This document shows, piece by piece, positions 19,689 to 28,858 of a DNA stretch of 64,000 nucleotides. Each line of letters opens with the position of its first letter. Positions within the stretch are counted from its first letter, which is position 1. Made by a program: the position numbers and the translations under genes. A model generated the notes under the pieces. It was not told where the DNA came from, did not search any database, and saw nothing but the letters and a program-made list of their open reading frames with translations. Source of the DNA: Bacteroidetes bacterium GWF2_35_48 (GTDB lineage Bacteria > Bacteroidota > Bacteroidia > Bacteroidales > GWF2-35-48); NCBI GenBank assembly GCA_001769125.1, contig MEOG01000041.1, positions 62,001-126,000 on the forward strand. The letters are read 5' to 3'.

Positions 19689-19992
19689 ACAACACTTTGC
19701 TTTCTATTATTGCAGAACTAAGAAACGAATATTTATTTTTTAATTCTTGTTGAAACTCCTGTGGGGTATAAATTTTAATATCCATTGGAACCAAATATCC
19801 ATAAAACAAACGGCGTATCTCAATATTCCTTTTGTGCTTTGGTAAATTACTGTCTTTAACAATTATCAAATCCAAATCGCTATCTTCATTGTATCTACCC
19901 GTCGCGTAAGAACCAAATAAAATAATTTTTTCAGGATTTACTTCCTGAACAATTCTTGTATAAATTTCATTTATTTGATCAATAGATATCAT
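19672..19992 (-). CDS. MNT-type nucleotidyltransferase domain protein
   Basis: 106 residues, a minimal nucleotidyltransferase. The motif GSYATGRYNEDSDLDLIIV (about 27-45) is the GSxAxGxxxxxSDxDL signature with two catalytic aspartates; the third acidic residue is probably in VPMDIKIY. Such MNT proteins are often the antitoxin half of HEPN/MNT pairs, in which they AMP-modify the HEPN toxin. Here the neighbour is an MBL protein that overlaps it by 17 bases, and no HEPN gene is adjacent. It sits 83 bases downstream of alaS on the same strand. Confidence 0.85.
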   Translation of the reverse strand: MISIDQINEIYTRIVQEVNPEKIILFGSYATGRYNEDSDLDLIIVKDSNLPKHKRNIEIRRLFYGYLVPMDIKIYTPQEFQQELKNKYSFLSSAIIESKVLYERKY

Positions 19993-20075
19993 TACAGATT
20001 ATTGATTATACACAAAAATACTCTTCTAAAACCATTTTTGCAAAAATATTTTTTTAATATCCTTATTGTCCTCTC

Positions 20076-22703
20076 TTACTCATTAAATCCCATCAAGCCC
20101 TTTGCTTTTTCAATTGCCTTCTGTAAGCCTTCCGGACTTTTTCCACCGGCAGTTGCATAAAAAGGCTGCCCCCCTCCTCCTCCATTTATTTCTTTGGCTG
20201 CTTCACGCACAATATTGCCGGCATGATATTTTTTTTCTTTTACAAGATTATCAGAAATCATAATGGATAGGCTCGGCTTATCATCGTATACAGAGCCAAT
20301 AATCATAACAAGATTTTGCACCTGATTTTTTAATTCAAAAGCTAATTCTTTTACAGAACCTGCATTCATTTCTAATTTTTCAGATATCAGATTTACTCCA
20401 TTCTTTTCTTCAATTTTAAGCAACAATTCCTGTTTTACTTTCTGAATTTTCTCTTTTTCGAAAGCCTCCAATTGCTTTTGTAAAGAAGCATTTTCTGCAA
20501 GTAAATTTTCTGCGCTTTGTAATAAATCTTTTGGATTTTTTAATGCAGCTTTTAATGTATCTATCAAATCGAGTTGTTTATAAATAAATTCTTCTGCTTT
20601 AACAGAAGTGATTGCTTCAATTCTTCGTATTCCTGCTGCAATAGCACTCTCGGAATTTATCTTGAAAAAACCAATCTGACCACTGGCTTGTGCATGCGTT
20701 CCACCACACAGCTCAACAGAAGTGCCAAATTTAATTGTGCGAACCTGATCACCGTACTTTTCTCCAAACAAAGCAATAGCGCCTATTTCTTTAGCCTGCT
20801 CCATTGTAGAAAATCTGTTTTCTTCCCGTATAAAATTTTCTCTTATTTTATGGTTTACAAAAACTTCTGTTTTCCTGATTTCTTCATCGCTCATTTTCTG
20901 AAAATGAGAAAAATCAAAACGAAGATATTCGGGATGCACCAGTGATCCTTTCTGTTCAACATGAGTACCTAAAATTTCGCGCAAAGCCTGATGTAAAAGA
21001 TGTGTAGCGGTGTGGTTGTTTTCAATTTGTTTTCTGCGTGCAACATCTACTATAGCTTTAAATGGTTTGCCTGTATCAGCAGGTAATTTTGGACAAAGAT
21101 GCACGCTAAGATTATTTTCTTTTTTAGTATCAATAATTAATATTTTCTCTCCGGCAGCTTCAATAAAACCGGTATCTCCAATCTGTCCGCCGCTTTCTGC
21201 ATAAAATGGCGTAACATCAAAAACCAACTGATATTGTTCTTCGTTCTTAATTTTAATTTTTCTGTATTTAATAATTTTTACTTTGGCCTCTGTTACATCA
21301 TACCCGACAAATTTTTGTTCATTACTCCCATCAACGATAATCCAGTCTTCGGTATCAACTACAGCTGCATTTCTCGAACGGTTTTTTTGTTCCTCCATGC
21401 AAACGGTAAATTCATTTACATCTACGTCAAAACCCGCTTCTTTAGCGATGAGTTGCGTTAGGTCAAGAGGGAATCCATAGGTATCATAAAGCTCAAATGC
21501 TGTTTTACCGTTAACCACATTTTTATTTTCTGTTTTCGCTTTTAAGATAATCTGATCCAGCAACGCAATTCCATTATCAAGTGTTTTCAAAAATGCATTT
21601 TCTTCTTCCATGATAACTTTTTCAATTAAAGTTTTCTGGTTGATAAGTTCCGGAAAGGCATGTCCCATATTCGATGCCAATATCTGAACTAATTTTGTAA
21701 TAAATGGCTCTCTGAAATCTAAAAATGTGTAGCCATATCTGACGGCTCTTCTTAAAATTCTTCGTATTACATATCCTGCTTTATTATTTGAAGGCAACTG
21801 TCCGTCTGCAATAGAAAAAGAAATAGCGCGCAAGTGATCAGCAATTACACGCATAGCAATATCTGCCTGTAAAGAATCGCCGTATTTTTTTCCGGATAAT
21901 TTTACTAATTCAGAAATTACCGGAGTAAAAACATCCGTATCATAATTTGATTGCTTGCCCTGAATAGCCATGCACAGGCGCTCAAAGCCCATACCTGTGT
22001 CCACATGTTTGCTTGGCAACTGTTCCAGCGAGCCGTCTGCCTTTCTGTTGAACTGAATAAAAACAAGATTCCAGATTTCAATTACCAACGGATGCCCTGT
22101 ATTTACAAGTGCTTTTCCATCTGATGTTTTTCTTTCATCATTGTTACGGATATCAATATGAATTTCTGAACAAGGACCACAAGGACCGGTATCGCCCATT
22201 TCCCAGAAATTATCCTTTTTAGACCCGGCAATAATGCGATTTTCATCAATATGTGTTTTCCAAAAATCATACGCTTCTTTGTCCATTTCGAGTTTATCAT
22301 CCACGCTACCTTCAAAAACGGTTACATACAAACGATCTTTTTCAAGTTTTAAAACATCCGTTAAAAACTCCCATCCCCAAGCAATGGCTTCTTTTTTGAA
22401 ATAGTCTCCAAACGACCAATTACCGAGCATTTCAAACATGGTGTGATGATAGGTATCATGGCCAACTTCTTCTAAATCGTTGTGTTTTCCGGAAACACGA
22501 AGGCATTTCTGTGTATCTGCGATTCTGGGATGCACAACAGGACTGTTTCCTAAAAATATATCTTTAAACTGATTCATCCCTGCATTTGTAAACATGAGGG
22601 TTGGATCGTTTTTTATTACCATTGGCGCAGAGGGAACTATTTCGTGATTTTTTGATCTGAAAAAATCTAAAAAATGCTGCCTGATTTCACTGGAGCTTAA
22701 CAT
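20076..22703 (-). CDS. alaS: Alanyl-tRNA synthetase
   Basis: 875 residues, the usual length. It opens with [12 protein letters not shown], followed by motif 1 ([19 protein letters not shown]), motif 2 around the [17 protein letters not shown] strand, and motif 3 further on. The editing domain has the zinc-binding [12 protein letters not shown] (about 555-566) and the later CGGTHA (about 653-658). The C-terminal region ends in the DHHA1 domain with the glycine-rich [15 protein letters not shown]. It charges tRNA-Ala and hydrolyses mischarged Ser/Gly. It is divergent from the M23 gene; the 298 bases between them hold REP-like repeats. Start: ATG before LSSSEIRQ. Confidence 0.98.
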   Translation of the reverse strand: MLSSSEIRQHFLDFFRSKNHEIVPSAPMVIKNDPTLMFTNAGMNQFKDIFLGNSPVVHPRIADTQKCLRVSGKHNDLEEVGHDTYHHTMFEMLGNWSFGDYFKKEAIAWGWEFLTDVLKLEKDRLYVTVFEGSVDDKLEMDKEAYDFWKTHIDENRIIAGSKKDNFWEMGDTGPCGPCSEIHIDIRNNDERKTSDGKALVNTGHPLVIEIWNLVFIQFNRKADGSLEQLPSKHVDTGMGFERLCMAIQGKQSNYDTDVFTPVISELVKLSGKKYGDSLQADIAMRVIADHLRAISFSIADGQLPSNNKAGYVIRRILRRAVRYGYTFLDFREPFITKLVQILASNMGHAFPELINQKTLIEKVIMEEENAFLKTLDNGIALLDQIILKAKTENKNVVNGKTAFELYDTYGFPLDLTQLIAKEAGFDVDVNEFTVCMEEQKNRSRNAAVVDTEDWIIVDGSNEQKFVGYDVTEAKVKIIKYRKIKIKNEEQYQLVFDVTPFYAESGGQIGDTGFIEAAGEKILIIDTKKENNLSVHLCPKLPADTGKPFKAIVDVARRKQIENNHTATHLLHQALREILGTHVEQKGSLVHPEYLRFDFSHFQKMSDEEIRKTEVFVNHKIRENFIREENRFSTMEQAKEIGAIALFGEKYGDQVRTIKFGTSVELCGGTHAQASGQIGFFKINSESAIAAGIRRIEAITSVKAEEFIYKQLDLIDTLKAALKNPKDLLQSAENLLAENASLQKQLEAFEKEKIQKVKQELLLKIEEKNGVNLISEKLEMNAGSVKELAFELKNQVQNLVMIIGSVYDDKPSLSIMISDNLVKEKKYHAGNIVREAAKEINGGGGGQPFYATAGGKSPEGLQKAIEKAKGLMGFNE

Positions 22704-22790
22704 ACTTTTAAATATTAAATTTTAGTTCAAATTTGCGTTTTGTATTGAAACTTGAATTGTTAGTAAATTATTTGTTGCAAGTTGCAAGTT

Positions 22791-22881
22791 TGACCGTAGA
22801 CTGAGCGGAGTCAAAGTCAAGGTTGCAGGTTTGACCGTAGACTGAGCGGAGTCGTCGCCGCAACGAAGTCAAGGTTGCTGG
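22791..22881. repeat. Two tandem REP-like copies
   Basis: The string tgaccgtagactgagcggag occurs at 22791-22810 and again from 22832. Each is followed by a gttgc(a/t)ggt tail (22822 and 22873). They belong to the same family as 9022-9043. They lie between the divergent genes alaS and the M23 peptidase, upstream of the promoter of the latter. Confidence 0.6.
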
Positions 22882-22918
22882 TTTTACTAATTTTCAAGTT
22901 TATTACACATTATTAAAG

Positions 22919-22949
22919 TTTGCAAAAATAATTTATTTCAGTAAATTTG
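22919..22949 (+). promoter_or_regulatory. Promoter of the M23 peptidase gene
   Basis: TTTG (22919-22922), 19 bases, then TAAATTTG (22942-22949): both Bacteroidota elements at the right spacing. The ATG follows 52 bases later at 23002. Confidence 0.6.
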
Positions 22950-23001
22950 TTCACTTTTTCGTAAGAAACCCTTAATTTAAGGGAATAAAATAAAAACAAG
23001 A

Positions 23002-23973
23002 ATGCCAAAAAGCAAATATAAATTTAATCCTGAATCTTTAAGCTTTGATAAGATAGAGATAAGCTTCAGGAAAAAACTGAAGAAAAGTATGCCTTACTTT
23101 TTTTCCAGCTTTGGCGGTGCTTTGGTTATTTTTATAATTTTTGCATATTTTATTGACTCTCCCAAAGAGCGCATCCTGATTCGTGAAAACAAGCAAATGA
23201 AACTTCAGATGAAAATTATAAACAAACAGATGGATCAGGTGCTTGAAGTATTAAACGACATTCAATATCGGGACGACAACATTTATCGCGCAATATTCGG
23301 AGCTGAACCTATATCTGATAATGTAAGAAAAGCAGGATTTGGCGGAAGTAATAAATACAAACATTTACAAGGGTATTCTAATTCAGATTTGGTAATAAAT
23401 GTTGTTAGCAAATTAGATAAATTAACAAGACAGCTTTATGTACAGTCAAAATCCTACGATGAAGTTGTAAAACTAGCGCGAAACAAAGAAGAGTGGCTAA
23501 AATCTATACCCGCTATTCAACCCGTTTTGAATAAAGATTTAAAATTAGTTGCATCCTTTTACGGCTGGCGCATGGATCCAATTTACAAAACCATGACGCA
23601 CCATGATGGAATTGATTTTGCGGCTCCTCTTGGTACAGATATTTATGCCACAGGAGACGGCACTGTAGCAACTGTCGAATATAGCAGAGGCGGTTATGGT
23701 TTTGAGATAATAATTGATCATGGATTCGGATATAAAACCCGATATGCGCATCTTAGCAAAATGCTCGTAAGTCATGGTCAAAAAGTTAAAAGAGGTGAAT
23801 TAATAGCAAAAATGGGAAGCACAGGAAAATCCGTAGGATCGCATTTGCATTATGAAGTTTTAAAAAACGGCAGAGCTGTTGACCCGATTAATTATTATTT
23901 TCTGGATCTTACACCGGAGCAACATGATAAAATGATTGAAATGGCTGCGCAGGGAGGACAGGCGTTGGATTAA
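23002..23973 (+). CDS. M23-family peptidoglycan endopeptidase, membrane-anchored
   Basis: 323 residues. A short cytoplasmic stretch is followed by one transmembrane helix (about 34-52, FSSFGGALVIFIIFAYFI) and a coiled coil (about 58-90, KQMKLQMKIINKQMDQVLEVL). The C-terminal LytM/M23 domain (about 175-300) carries the zinc ligands in HHDGIDFA and HLHYEVLKNG and the active-site region RYAHLSKM. The architecture matches NlpD/MepM-like divisome or elongasome hydrolases that cut cross-links in the periplasm. Because all metal ligands are present, it should be an active enzyme rather than an EnvC-like regulator. It has its own promoter at 22919-22949. Confidence 0.93.
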   Translation: MPKSKYKFNPESLSFDKIEISFRKKLKKSMPYFFSSFGGALVIFIIFAYFIDSPKERILIRENKQMKLQMKIINKQMDQVLEVLNDIQYRDDNIYRAIFGAEPISDNVRKAGFGGSNKYKHLQGYSNSDLVINVVSKLDKLTRQLYVQSKSYDEVVKLARNKEEWLKSIPAIQPVLNKDLKLVASFYGWRMDPIYKTMTHHDGIDFAAPLGTDIYATGDGTVATVEYSRGGYGFEIIIDHGFGYKTRYAHLSKMLVSHGQKVKRGELIAKMGSTGKSVGSHLHYEVLKNGRAVDPINYYFLDLTPEQHDKMIEMAAQGGQALD

Positions 23974-23990
23974 CGGAAAAATTTTGAAGT

Positions 23991-24016
23991 GCTGACTTCG
24001 ACTTCGCTCAGTCAGC
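23991..24016. repeat. REP-like palindrome
   Basis: An imperfect palindrome with perfect 7-base arms GCTGACT/AGTCAGC around TCGACTTCGCTC, located 18 bases after the M23 stop and 46 bases before the MerR gene. It could act as a hairpin between the two genes. Same family as 9022-9043, in the opposite orientation. Confidence 0.6.
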
Positions 24017-24061
24017 GGGTCAAATCTTCAACTATAATTTTAATAGTACACATCAGATAAA

Positions 24062-24409
24062 ATGCCTTACAAAAAACCAAAAATAGAAAAAATATATTAC
24101 AGCATCAGTGAGGTTGCGGGAATGTTTGGTGTGAATATGTCGCTCATTCGTTTTTGGGAAAAAGAATTTGATATTATCAAACCTCATAAAAACAAAAAAG
24201 GAAATCGTCTTTTCACAAAACAGGATATTGATAATTTCCACTTAATTTATCATTTAGTTAAAGAAAGAGGCATGACCCTTGCAGGGGCGAAGAAAAAACT
24301 TGAGAACGGCAAAGAAGAAACAATGCAAAACTTTGAAGTCATCAACAAGCTTCAAAATATTAAAGATTTACTTCTTGAAATTAAAGACGAATTAGATACT
24401 GAAAATTAA
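24062..24409 (+). CDS. MerR-family transcriptional regulator
   Basis: 115 residues. An N-terminal winged helix-turn-helix has the MerR pattern YYSISEVAGMFGVNMSLIRF (about 11-30) followed by WEKEF, then the wing NKKGNRLFTKQDI and helix IYHLVKERGMTLAGAKKKL. The short C-terminal helix probably serves for dimerisation, and there are no cysteines for metal sensing, so the effector is unknown. It starts 45 bases after the REP-like palindrome and ends 8 bases before the caspase-like lipoprotein. A MerR gene between an M23 peptidase and a Nif3 gene is a common arrangement in the phylum, so it need not regulate the caspase gene. Confidence 0.9.
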   Translation: MPYKKPKIEKIYYSISEVAGMFGVNMSLIRFWEKEFDIIKPHKNKKGNRLFTKQDIDNFHLIYHLVKERGMTLAGAKKKLENGKEETMQNFEVINKLQNIKDLLLEIKDELDTEN

Positions 24410-24417
24410 AAACAATC

Positions 24418-25728
24418 ATGAAAAAATTATTTTTTAAATATTTAACTTTTCTTTTAATAATATCTCTTTTTCCCTCATGTGCGACAATGTTCAGGACAGG
24501 AAATCAAGATGTTTATTTTTCATCTGAACCACCCGATGCTGAAATATGGGTAATGGGTCAAAACACAGGACAAAAGACACCTTCAACTGTAAAAGTAAAA
24601 CGAAAAGTTCGTTCTAACACTTATAAAAATAACGCAAAACATCAACAGATTTATGAATTGAAAAAAGAAGGGTATAAAGAATTTTTTCATACCGATATAG
24701 GACGTTTTAACGCTGGTTCAGCCATAGCGTGGTATCTTGATCTATGCACATGGGGAATCGGATTGATTGTAGATATACCCAAGGGAGCTTTTCGTGTATA
24801 TCAAAATTCAATAATTGCAAATCTTACACCTGCCAGTGAATATAAAAAAAATTATAATGCTGATCAGTTATCCAGTAATGAAAACAATGCTATCCAAAGA
24901 AGTCCTTACAATGAAAGTCCAGCAAGCGATTTTGATGTGGATAATCAGATTCCTGTTACACCTACAAAAAATCCATACCGATTTGCGCTTGTAATTGGGA
25001 ATGAAGACTACAACTCATTTCAGAAAGGATTAAGCACAGAAGTCAATGTCGCTTTTGCAGAAAACGATGCCCGAATTTTTGCAGAATACGTAACACAAAC
25101 ATTAGGAGTGCCGGATGAAAATCTCACGATGCTTATCAATGCAAATGCTATGGATATGAACAGGGCGCTAAAAAAAATAAATCTACTGATAAAAAATACA
25201 GCAGGAAAAGCAGAAATTATTTTCTACTATGCAGGGCATGGTTTTCCCGATGAAAAAACACAAGAACCTTATCTTATGCCTGTTGATGTTAGCGGAAGCG
25301 AACTCGATTTTGCAATAAAACTAAACACTTTGTATAAATCGCTTACAGAATATCCTTCTCAAAAAATAACGGTTTTTCTTGATGCATGTTTCAGCGGAGG
25401 TGCTAGAGATCAGGGACTACTTGCTGCAAGAGGTGTGAAAATAAAACCCAAAGAAGGGCAGTTAAACGGGAAAATGGTTGTATTCTCTGCAAGCAGCGGA
25501 GAACAATCGTCGCTTCCTTACAAAGAAAAAAAACATGGTTTGTTTACATATTTTCTTCTTAGAAAATTACAGGAAAGTCGCGGAGTACTTACATATAAAC
25601 AGCTTTCCGATTATTTAACAGAGCAGGTGGGCGTAAAATCAATTATTATTAATAATAAAGAACAGAATCCACAAACGAATGTTAGTGTGGGGGCGCAGGA
25701 TATATGGAAATTATGGAGCTTCAAATAG
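24418..25728 (+). CDS. Caspase-like (peptidase C14) lipoprotein
   Basis: 436 residues. The signal peptide ends in a lipobox (LFPSC, lipid-modified Cys21), so the protein should sit at a membrane outside the cytoplasm. Residues about 30-100 look PEGA-like (SSEPPDAEIWVMGQ...YELKKEGYKEF), followed by a hydrophobic stretch (about 100-120). From about 185 a caspase/metacaspase fold begins (YRFALVIGNEDY), with the catalytic dyad His274 in YYAGHG and Cys324 in LDACFSGG. Cleavage after basic or acidic residues cannot be decided from sequence. It may be co-transcribed with the MerR gene (8-base gap). Caspase-like proteins of this type are frequent in Bacteroidota but mostly uncharacterised. Confidence 0.88.
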   Translation: MKKLFFKYLTFLLIISLFPSCATMFRTGNQDVYFSSEPPDAEIWVMGQNTGQKTPSTVKVKRKVRSNTYKNNAKHQQIYELKKEGYKEFFHTDIGRFNAGSAIAWYLDLCTWGIGLIVDIPKGAFRVYQNSIIANLTPASEYKKNYNADQLSSNENNAIQRSPYNESPASDFDVDNQIPVTPTKNPYRFALVIGNEDYNSFQKGLSTEVNVAFAENDARIFAEYVTQTLGVPDENLTMLINANAMDMNRALKKINLLIKNTAGKAEIIFYYAGHGFPDEKTQEPYLMPVDVSGSELDFAIKLNTLYKSLTEYPSQKITVFLDACFSGGARDQGLLAARGVKIKPKEGQLNGKMVVFSASSGEQSSLPYKEKKHGLFTYFLLRKLQESRGVLTYKQLSDYLTEQVGVKSIIINNKEQNPQTNVSVGAQDIWKLWSFK

Positions 25729-25840
25729 TGGGGGATAAAACACATTGTTTTCTTTTTTATAATAGCTGGTTTAGCGTGGCGATTAAATAAATTATTGATT
25801 AAAGACGCTTTTCCCATTATTTTTTTAGCATAAAAACAAA

Positions 25841-26935
25841 ATGAAAATAAAAGAAATTACCAAACTTTTTGAATCTGTTGCTCCTTTATCTTATCAGGAA
25901 AGCTATGATAATTGCGGTCTTCAGATTGGCAATCCGGATGCGGAAATTAAAGCTGTTTTGCTTACAATTGATGTTACAGAAGAAGTCGTGGATGAAGCAA
26001 TTTCAATAGGCGCAAATCTTATAATAGCGCATCACCCGCTGATTTTTGCACCCCTGAAAAAAATCACAGGAGCAAATTATGTTGAAAGGAGTATTCTCAA
26101 AGCAATTAAAAACGACATTGCAATTTATGCTGCTCATACCAATTTTGACAGTATTACTGGAGGCGTAAATTCTAAAATCTGCGAAAAGCTGGAATTGAAA
26201 AATTGCTCCATTTTATCACCTGTATCAGGAGAACTGAAAAAATTAGTTTTTTTTGTTCCTGTTGATTATGCGCAAAAAGTTAGAGAAGCTATATTTACAG
26301 CAGGCGCAGGACAAATTGGCAATTACGATATGTGCAGCTTTAATATTGAGGGAAACGGCACTTTCAGAGCAGGAGCAGGAGCTGAACCTTTTACCGGAAA
26401 AATCGGCATGTTACATTCCGAAGCTGAAACAAGAGTTGAAACTATTTTTCCAAAAGCTATACAGGGAGCGGTTTTAAATGCACTGCTGCATTCTCACCCC
26501 TATGAAGAAGTAGCCTACGATATTTACCCCCTCGATAACAAATATAAAAAGATCGGAATGGGAATGATAGGTAAATTGGAACAAGAAACAGACACCCGTG
26601 TTTTTCTGGAAAAATTAAAAAATGTATTTTTAATAAAATCCCTGAAACACTCTGCTATTCATAAGAAAACTATTAATAAAATTGCAGTATGCGGAGGTAG
26701 TGGCAGCTTTCTTATCAAACAGGCAATTTCGGCAAATGCAGATATTTTTATAACAGGAGATGTAAAATACCATAATTTCTTTGACGCTGAAAATAAGATA
26801 ATTATAGTAGACGCCGGACATTTTGAGACCGAACAATTCACAAAAGAAATTTTTTATGACCTATTAATCAAAAATTTCAATACATTTGCGGTTCATTTTT
26901 CAGAAAAAAATATAAATCCAATAAATTATTTATAG
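25841..26935 (+). CDS. Nif3-like dinuclear metal centre protein (YbgI/YqfO type)
   Basis: 364 residues. Metal-ligand motifs of the NIF3 family are seen at both ends: NLIIAHHPLIF (about 61-71) and DAGHFETEQF (about 325-334). The central insert (about 130-230, with LHSHPYEEVAYDIYPL) is the PII-like/CutA-like domain of the long YqfO form. The family is toroidal and binds two metals; GTP cyclohydrolase type 1-like activity has been proposed, but the role is unsettled. It is followed after 4 bases by the zinc-ribbon gene, a widely conserved pair. Confidence 0.93.
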   Translation: MKIKEITKLFESVAPLSYQESYDNCGLQIGNPDAEIKAVLLTIDVTEEVVDEAISIGANLIIAHHPLIFAPLKKITGANYVERSILKAIKNDIAIYAAHTNFDSITGGVNSKICEKLELKNCSILSPVSGELKKLVFFVPVDYAQKVREAIFTAGAGQIGNYDMCSFNIEGNGTFRAGAGAEPFTGKIGMLHSEAETRVETIFPKAIQGAVLNALLHSHPYEEVAYDIYPLDNKYKKIGMGMIGKLEQETDTRVFLEKLKNVFLIKSLKHSAIHKKTINKIAVCGGSGSFLIKQAISANADIFITGDVKYHNFFDAENKIIIVDAGHFETEQFTKEIFYDLLIKNFNTFAVHFSEKNINPINYL

Positions 26936-26939
26936 TATT

Positions 26940-27707
26940 ATGGCTAAAGAAGTAAAGGCAAAAGTGATAGAATCAGCCGAAATCTCGGTAGAAGACAAAC
27001 TGAAAGCCCTTTTTCAGCTTCAGCAGGCAGACTCAGAAATTGATAATATCAAAATACTTCGGGGGGAACTCCCTTTAGAAGTAAGAGACCTTGAAGATGA
27101 AATTGCCGGGCTTGAAACCAGAATTGCAAATTTTGATGAAGAAATTAAAACCCTGAATGCATCCACTACTGGGAAGAAGAACGAAATCAAAGCTGCCGAC
27201 GATCTGATTAAAAAATACAAGACCCAACAAAATAACGTTCGTAACAATCGCGAATTTGACTCTCTTTCAAAAGAAATCGAGTTTCAAACTCTTGAAATAG
27301 AACTTTGCGAAAAAAGAATCAAAGAATTTACTTTTCAGGCTAAAGAAAAAAACGAAATCGTTGATACCTCTAAAAAGCTTCTTGCTGAAAGACAAGGTGA
27401 TTTGAATATTAAGAAAAAAGAGCTTGACGATATTATTTCAGAAAATCAGAAAGAAGAAGAATCCCTTCAGGATAAAGCAGAACAACTCGAACATAATATT
27501 GAGCCACGTCTTCTTACTGCATATAAAAAAATCAGGAAAAATGCGCGTAACGGACTTGCAATTGTAAGTATTGAAAGAGATGCTTGTGGCGGTTGCTTTA
27601 ATAAAATTCCCCCACAAAGACAAATGGACATTCGCCAAAGGAAGAAAATTATTGTATGCGAATATTGCGGTAGAATTTTAGTAGACCCTGATATTGCAGG
27701 AAAATAA
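26940..27707 (+). CDS. Coiled-coil C4 zinc-ribbon protein (CdsZ/DUF164 family)
   Basis: 255 residues. A long antiparallel coiled coil (about 15-200, rich in K, E and L) is followed by a zinc ribbon with CGGCF...CEYCGR (four cysteines). The family is found next to nif3 in many bacteria and is thought to bind nucleic acid; structural work on a Chlamydia relative supports that, but the cellular role is open. It begins 4 bases after the nif3 stop and ends before a strong bidirectional terminator at 27729-27758. Confidence 0.9.
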   Translation: MAKEVKAKVIESAEISVEDKLKALFQLQQADSEIDNIKILRGELPLEVRDLEDEIAGLETRIANFDEEIKTLNASTTGKKNEIKAADDLIKKYKTQQNNVRNNREFDSLSKEIEFQTLEIELCEKRIKEFTFQAKEKNEIVDTSKKLLAERQGDLNIKKKELDDIISENQKEEESLQDKAEQLEHNIEPRLLTAYKKIRKNARNGLAIVSIERDACGGCFNKIPPQRQMDIRQRKKIIVCEYCGRILVDPDIAGK

Positions 27708-27728
27708 TAGTCGAAGTATAAATACAAT

Positions 27729-27758
27729 AAAAAAGGCTGGAATTATTCAGCCTTTTTT
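27729..27758. terminator. Bidirectional intrinsic terminator
   Basis: A perfect 11-base stem (AAAAAAGGCTG / CAGCCTTTTTT) with loop GAATTATT, with A and T runs on both sides. It lies between the converging zinc-ribbon gene (ends 27707) and glsB (ends 27763) and can serve both. Confidence 0.85.
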
Positions 27759-27762
27759 ATTT

Positions 27763-28683
27763 TCAAACTCCTCCACCGATATGTCGGTTCTTTTTAGAGT
27801 CGTAAATATCACTAATCGTTACCAAAATTCCAGTTTCCTCAACACTTCCGAAATGATGATTTTGGACAGTACCAAATGCTTTCATCGTAGGAGAAAGATT
27901 CATATAGGCATTTATAAGAGGCGGAATATTTTCTCCGAATAATTTTACTTTCAGCGCAAGAACTTTGTAATCCTCCAGATAACCCGTACCCGTAAAGACA
28001 CGCTCCATTTCCTGAATGTCAATATTAATAGGAATAGGCTCTAAAGGTGTAACTAGTTTTTCTTTGTCTGAAAAATATTTATGCAGAAAATACAATAAAA
28101 AATTTCTGGCTTCAGGATTGTAATTTCGGTACATAGTTACTTTCCCGAAAAAATATTTCACATCCGGATGTTTTACCACAAGCGCACCCAAACCATCCCA
28201 TAAATTATCTAAAGCAAACAAACCTTTACGGGATGCAGCTGTTGACTGATATGCAGGCTGAACAAAAGATCTTCCGAGCTCAATAGTATAAGGCAAATAA
28301 TCCAAAATAAATTTATCTGAAAAATTAAATAAAGAAGCCGTTGCTATGTTTACTTTTCCGGATGTGTCAATAGCCTCCTTGCAGTGAATATAACGATATC
28401 CGCCCAATAATTCGCGGTCTTTCGGAGACCATACAACCAATTGCTTATAGCAATTCTCACAAACATCGTAATCGTCCAGATCAATTTCTTTTCCTGTACC
28501 TCCGCCTGCATCACGAAAAGATATTTCGCGCAAACGTCCAATTTCATTTAATACATTGGGGGAATCATGATATGTTACAATATATATTTCGTTTCCTCCA
28601 AAATTTGTTGTTTTTACAAACTTGTCTTTTGTTAGTTCTTTCTCAAGAATATCTTTGCTGACGGGTGGAATAATATCTTTCAT
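27763..28683 (-). CDS. glsB: GNAT-like N-acyltransferase, probable glycine-lipid synthesis protein GlsB
   Basis: 306 residues of the hemolysin/OlsB-like acyltransferase group. Typical segments are LREISFRDAGGGTGKEIDLD (about 49-68), ELLGGYRYIHC and IELGRSFVQPAYQ. In Bacteroides, GlsB N-acylates glycine with a 3-hydroxy fatty acid and GlsA then O-acylates the product to give glycine lipids. The next gene upstream on the same strand is a PlsC-type acyltransferase (28859-29689), matching the glsA/glsB pairing, which is the basis for the symbol. An ornithine-lipid enzyme (OlsB) would look similar. Between the two genes lie 175 bases with 15-base tandem repeats, so co-transcription is not assured; a -7-like TATTTTTG at 28690-28697 (minus strand) may give it its own promoter. 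Confidence 0.7.
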   Translation of the reverse strand: MKDIIPPVSKDILEKELTKDKFVKTTNFGGNEIYIVTYHDSPNVLNEIGRLREISFRDAGGGTGKEIDLDDYDVCENCYKQLVVWSPKDRELLGGYRYIHCKEAIDTSGKVNIATASLFNFSDKFILDYLPYTIELGRSFVQPAYQSTAASRKGLFALDNLWDGLGALVVKHPDVKYFFGKVTMYRNYNPEARNFLLYFLHKYFSDKEKLVTPLEPIPINIDIQEMERVFTGTGYLEDYKVLALKVKLFGENIPPLINAYMNLSPTMKAFGTVQNHHFGSVEETGILVTISDIYDSKKNRHIGGGV

Positions 28684-28752
28684 ATTTCACAAAAATAAAT
28701 TAAAAAACAAACGTACAGGATTTTTTGAAATTTTACAAATTTGAATTCCGGT

Positions 28753-28850
28753 TGCTTTGACTCCGACTCCGGTGGCTTCGGCTCCGGTGGCTTCGACTCC
28801 GCTGGCTTCGACTCCGCTGGCTTCGACTCCGCTCAGCCACCGGAGTCGAA
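28753..28850. repeat. 15-base tandem repeat with REP-like core
   Basis: Units close to ggcttcgactccgct or its ggt variant run about five times, then close with gctcagccaccggagtcgaa, which is inverted relative to the first units. The core is the same motif as in the REP-like family at 9022, 22791 and 23991. The block lies in the 175-base gap between glsA and glsB and is much more GC-rich than its surroundings. Confidence 0.75.
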
Positions 28851-28858
28851 TAAACAAT

